In this document: positions 19,666 through 21,136 of the stretch, in pieces | Numbering within the stretch: the first letter of the stretch is position 1 | Layout of the letters: the number at the start of each line of letters is the position of its first letter | Virus record (IMG/VR): IMGVR_UViG_3300030098_005571 | Location: 1 to 21,136 of that record | DNA: 21,136 bases | Reading direction: 5' to 3' (one strand) | Source of the DNA: a virus | Notes under the pieces: generated by a model | The model's database searches: none | What the model saw: the letters and a program-made list of their open reading frames with translations, nothing else | Told to the model about the DNA's origin: nothing | Position numbers and translations under genes: made by a program

Positions 19666-20228
19666 TGAGGGTCCTCGTTGGATGCGAAACGAGCGGGGAG
19701 GTGCGGAATGCATTTGTGCGCCAGGGTCACGAGGCATGGTCGTGCGACCTGCTCCCGGCAGACGACGAGGGCGATGGGCATATCGTCGGGGACGTGGTGG
19801 ATGTCGTCGAGCGCGGCGGCTGGGAATGCATCATTCTACATCCGCCCTGCACCGCTCTGTGCGTTAGCGGAAATCGACACTACGGCAAGGGGAAGCCAAA
19901 GCACGATGATCGGCTAGATGCCATCCGGTGGACCATGGATTTATGGATTGCTGCGAAACAGCACGCGCCAAGGGTGGCAATGGAGAACCCGGTTGGAGTT
20001 CTTCCAATGAAAGCGACTCAATACGTGCAGCCGTGGCAATTCGGCCACGGCGAGCAGAAGAAGACAGGGCTATGGCTGCACGGCCTGCCAAAGCTCGTGC
20101 CGACCTCCGTAGTTGAAGGGAGGGAGCAACGAATAGCAAACCTGCCCCCGTCAGATGACAGGTGGAAGATTCGCAGCAAAACATTTCGCGGCATCGCTGA
20201 GGCGATGGCTGAACAGTGGGGAAAATGA
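19665..20228 (+). CDS. C5-cytosine methyltransferase-like protein (187 aa)
   Basis: ATG at 19665-19667 (MRVLVGCETSGEVRNAFVRQ), TGATG-coupled to the previous gene. The SAM-binding start (V-x-C-E-x-S-G) is followed by WSCDLLPADDEGDGHIVGDV, then ECIILHPPCTALCVSGN, where PPC is the motif IV catalytic loop of C5 methyltransferases. It continues with RVAMENPVGVLPM (the ENP/ENV motif) and ends SKTFRGIAEAMAEQWG. At 187 aa it is much shorter than a full C5 enzyme and lacks an obvious target-recognition domain. Phage proteins of this size are usually annotated DNA methyltransferase. Whether it is active, and what it modifies, is unknown; it could protect phage DNA from host restriction. Confidence 0.82.
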   Translation: MRVLVGCETSGEVRNAFVRQGHEAWSCDLLPADDEGDGHIVGDVVDVVERGGWECIILHPPCTALCVSGNRHYGKGKPKHDDRLDAIRWTMDLWIAAKQHAPRVAMENPVGVLPMKATQYVQPWQFGHGEQKKTGLWLHGLPKLVPTSVVEGREQRIANLPPSDDRWKIRSKTFRGIAEAMAEQWGK

Positions 20229-20292
20229 GGGACCACCCACTTCCCGATGAATAAACCAATGTTGATTTCGTCTGAACAAAAACAGGGAGCAA

Positions 20293-20508
20293 ATGTCAAT
20301 GGCTAAAAAGATCACTGACCCGATGTTTAAACAGATCACAGACCTAATAGAAGAGGACCTGGAATTCGACAGATTGACCGAGGTACACAAATGCGACGAA
20401 TGCGAAAGATCCGTGGTGTTTGGGAGCGGGCTCTACATTGACCGCGTTTCCACAGATGACGGGTGGATCTGCATGGAGTGCCAGGTTGATGGGGAGGGAG
20501 ACAAATGA
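20293..20508 (+). CDS. Zinc-ribbon-like small protein (71 aa)
   Basis: ATG at 20293 with AGGGAGC four bases upstream; TGA at 20506-20508 overlaps the next ATG (ATGA). The zinc site is EVHKCDECERSVVFGSGLYI then DGWICMECQ (CxxC...CxxC). The N-terminal part is helical (KITDPMFKQITDLIEEDLEF). Its target is unknown. Confidence 0.68.
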   Translation: MSMAKKITDPMFKQITDLIEEDLEFDRLTEVHKCDECERSVVFGSGLYIDRVSTDDGWICMECQVDGEGDK

Positions 20509-20934
20509 AACTGACGAAAAAGAAGGAACCCGAATCGGATTTAGAGCGACGCCTTGACGAGATCGGGGTAACGATTGAATGCTGGTGCGGGGGGGCGTGG
20601 TGAGGACCCCGCATATGAGAGACGGGAAAAGCCGTGGAGACATTTCGTTTGGCTCTGCACGGTCAAGTATGAGGGGCGGTCGTTCTCAACGCCGTTCAAG
20701 ATGGGGACGGGCCTCGTGACGAAGCAAGGCCTGCCGAAGAAGCCAACAGCAGCAGACGTAGTGTGCTCGATGCTGCTCGACGCAAGTGCGCTCGACCAGG
20801 ATATTGACGCATGGTGTTCTGAGTTCTGCCCGGAGCGTCCCAGCATCTACTTTGCAGCACAAGAGAGCGGGCGAAAGGTTCGCGACCTGCTGGGACGGAA
20901 ACTTTGCGAGGAATTGGGCTCGGTCGAACACTAA
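20505..20934 (+). pseudogene. Conserved phage accessory protein split at a G7 run
   Basis: Two adjoining frames look like one gene. Frame 1 (20505-20603) gives MKLTKKKEPESDLERRLDEI, GVTIECWCGGAW and stop; frame 2 (to 20934) gives GEDPAYERREKPWRHFVWLC, TVKYEGRSFSTPFKMGTGL, KPTAADVVCSMLLDASALDQ, DIDAWCSEF and a Tyr/Arg-rich end. Together they match, from memory, a small phage family of the form LDELGI-E...W...Y.GR...PF..G....PT..DVL..L..DA....F..WC. The frames differ by one base, and six instead of seven G's at 20589-20595 would fuse them (IECWCGGRGEDPAYERRE), giving 142 aa. A read error, a true mutation, or slippage are all possible. A TTG at 20575 can open frame 2 alone. Confidence 0.6.
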
Positions 20935-21033
20935 AGAACCCCCGATCCGGGAGTATACCGCGCGGGGAGACCAGTAGAAACAACACGTTAGAAGCCTAGC
21001 GGGAGGGGCGTTGGTGAGTGGGGCCTCCCTGGC

Positions 21034-21062
21034 AAAAAAAACCCAGCATACATGGGGCTTTT
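21034..21062. terminator. Bidirectional terminator-like hairpin
   Basis: CCCA (21042-21045) and TGGG (21053-21056) form a short stem flanked on the left by A8 (T8 on the minus strand) and on the right by GCTTTT. It could end rightward transcription of the accessory operon and leftward transcription arriving from outside the window. The stem is short, so efficiency is uncertain. Confidence 0.5.
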
Positions 21063-21094
21063 CCTGACCCCCTATCCCTAAACAAAAACAGCTT

Positions 21095-21134
21095 CCCCCT
21101 TCCTCTTCTCAAAAAAAATAAAAGAGGAGGGGGG
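21095..21134. terminator. Strong hairpin at the right edge
   Basis: CCCCCT-TCCTCTT (21095-21107) pairs with AAGAGGA-GGGGGG (21122-21134), 13 bp with one G-U, around an A-rich 14-base loop. Any tail lies beyond the window, so function is open. The window stops in a G8 run, which may be an assembly end. Otherwise 20935-21136 shows no gene. Confidence 0.5.
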
Positions 21135-21136
21135 GG

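Noticed and set aside
20249-20308. 19-aa ORF (MNKPMLISSEQKQGANVNG) in the gap before the 71-aa zinc-ribbon gene
   Set aside because: No RBS and it overlaps the well-supported start at 20293.
1-21136. tRNA genes, CRISPR arrays, integrase or transposase
   Set aside because: None seen on reading both strands; the only regular repeats are the 71-bp pair and the hexanucleotide tract.

Overview
The window reads as part of a tailed dsDNA bacteriophage genome (podovirus-like, from an unidentified bacterial host). Evidence: an uninterrupted leftward virion gene cluster with recognisable small and large terminase subunits, a P22 gp1-like portal, a Q-rich scaffold, an N4-gp56-family major capsid protein, and P22 gp4- and gp10-like head-tail completion proteins. 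Opposite it lies a rightward cluster of tiny, overlapping genes typical of phage early/accessory regions. I see no integrase, RNA polymerase, DNA polymerase, rRNA, tRNA or CRISPR. Shine-Dalgarno sequences are bacterial (often AGGAGG).

Layout. 1-16521 (minus strand, read right to left): terS, terL, a zinc-cysteine protein, an HNH nuclease, a hypothetical, the portal and two small hypotheticals. Then comes a lysis-like block: lysozyme-like enzyme, LAGLIDADG endonuclease, one-membrane-segment coiled-coil protein, HExxH metallopeptidase, DUF1353 protein and a small protein with a hydrophobic C-terminus. It is followed by scaffold, major capsid, putative decoration protein, a 54-aa protein, the gp4-like adaptor, the gp10-like stabilisation protein, a fibre-like 162-aa protein, a GNAT-like protein, a 474-aa putative ejection/virion protein, and a gene running off the left edge. 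The order portal-scaffold-capsid-gp4-gp10 follows P22, with the lysis-like block inserted between portal and scaffold.

16522-17234 is a largely non-coding divergent control region. It holds three CAAACG-AN-CGTTTG palindromes, three TGAC/GTCA dyads, a 71-bp direct repeat with its ends mirrored in inverted orientation, and five sites with the sigma-54 pattern GG-N10-GC, one of them an exact TGGCACG-N4-TTGC match present in both repeat copies. A site related to the CAAACG palindrome also lies upstream of the capsid gene, next to a T7-promoter-like sequence, which hints at coordinated control of the two late transcription units.

17100-20934 (plus strand) is a tightly packed early/accessory operon: tiny zinc-cysteine proteins, two tandem paralogues ending in a YFGA...FGFW motif, several small phage families of unknown function, a C5-cytosine-methyltransferase-like protein, and a last gene split by a G7 tract. 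20935-21136 carries hairpins and probable terminators.

Several genes look broken by a single base at or beside a homopolymer or short run (GGG at 2533-2535, A8 at 17106-17113, G7 at 20589-20595, possibly the 7-base run before terS). These are either read/assembly errors or real slippage and should be checked first.
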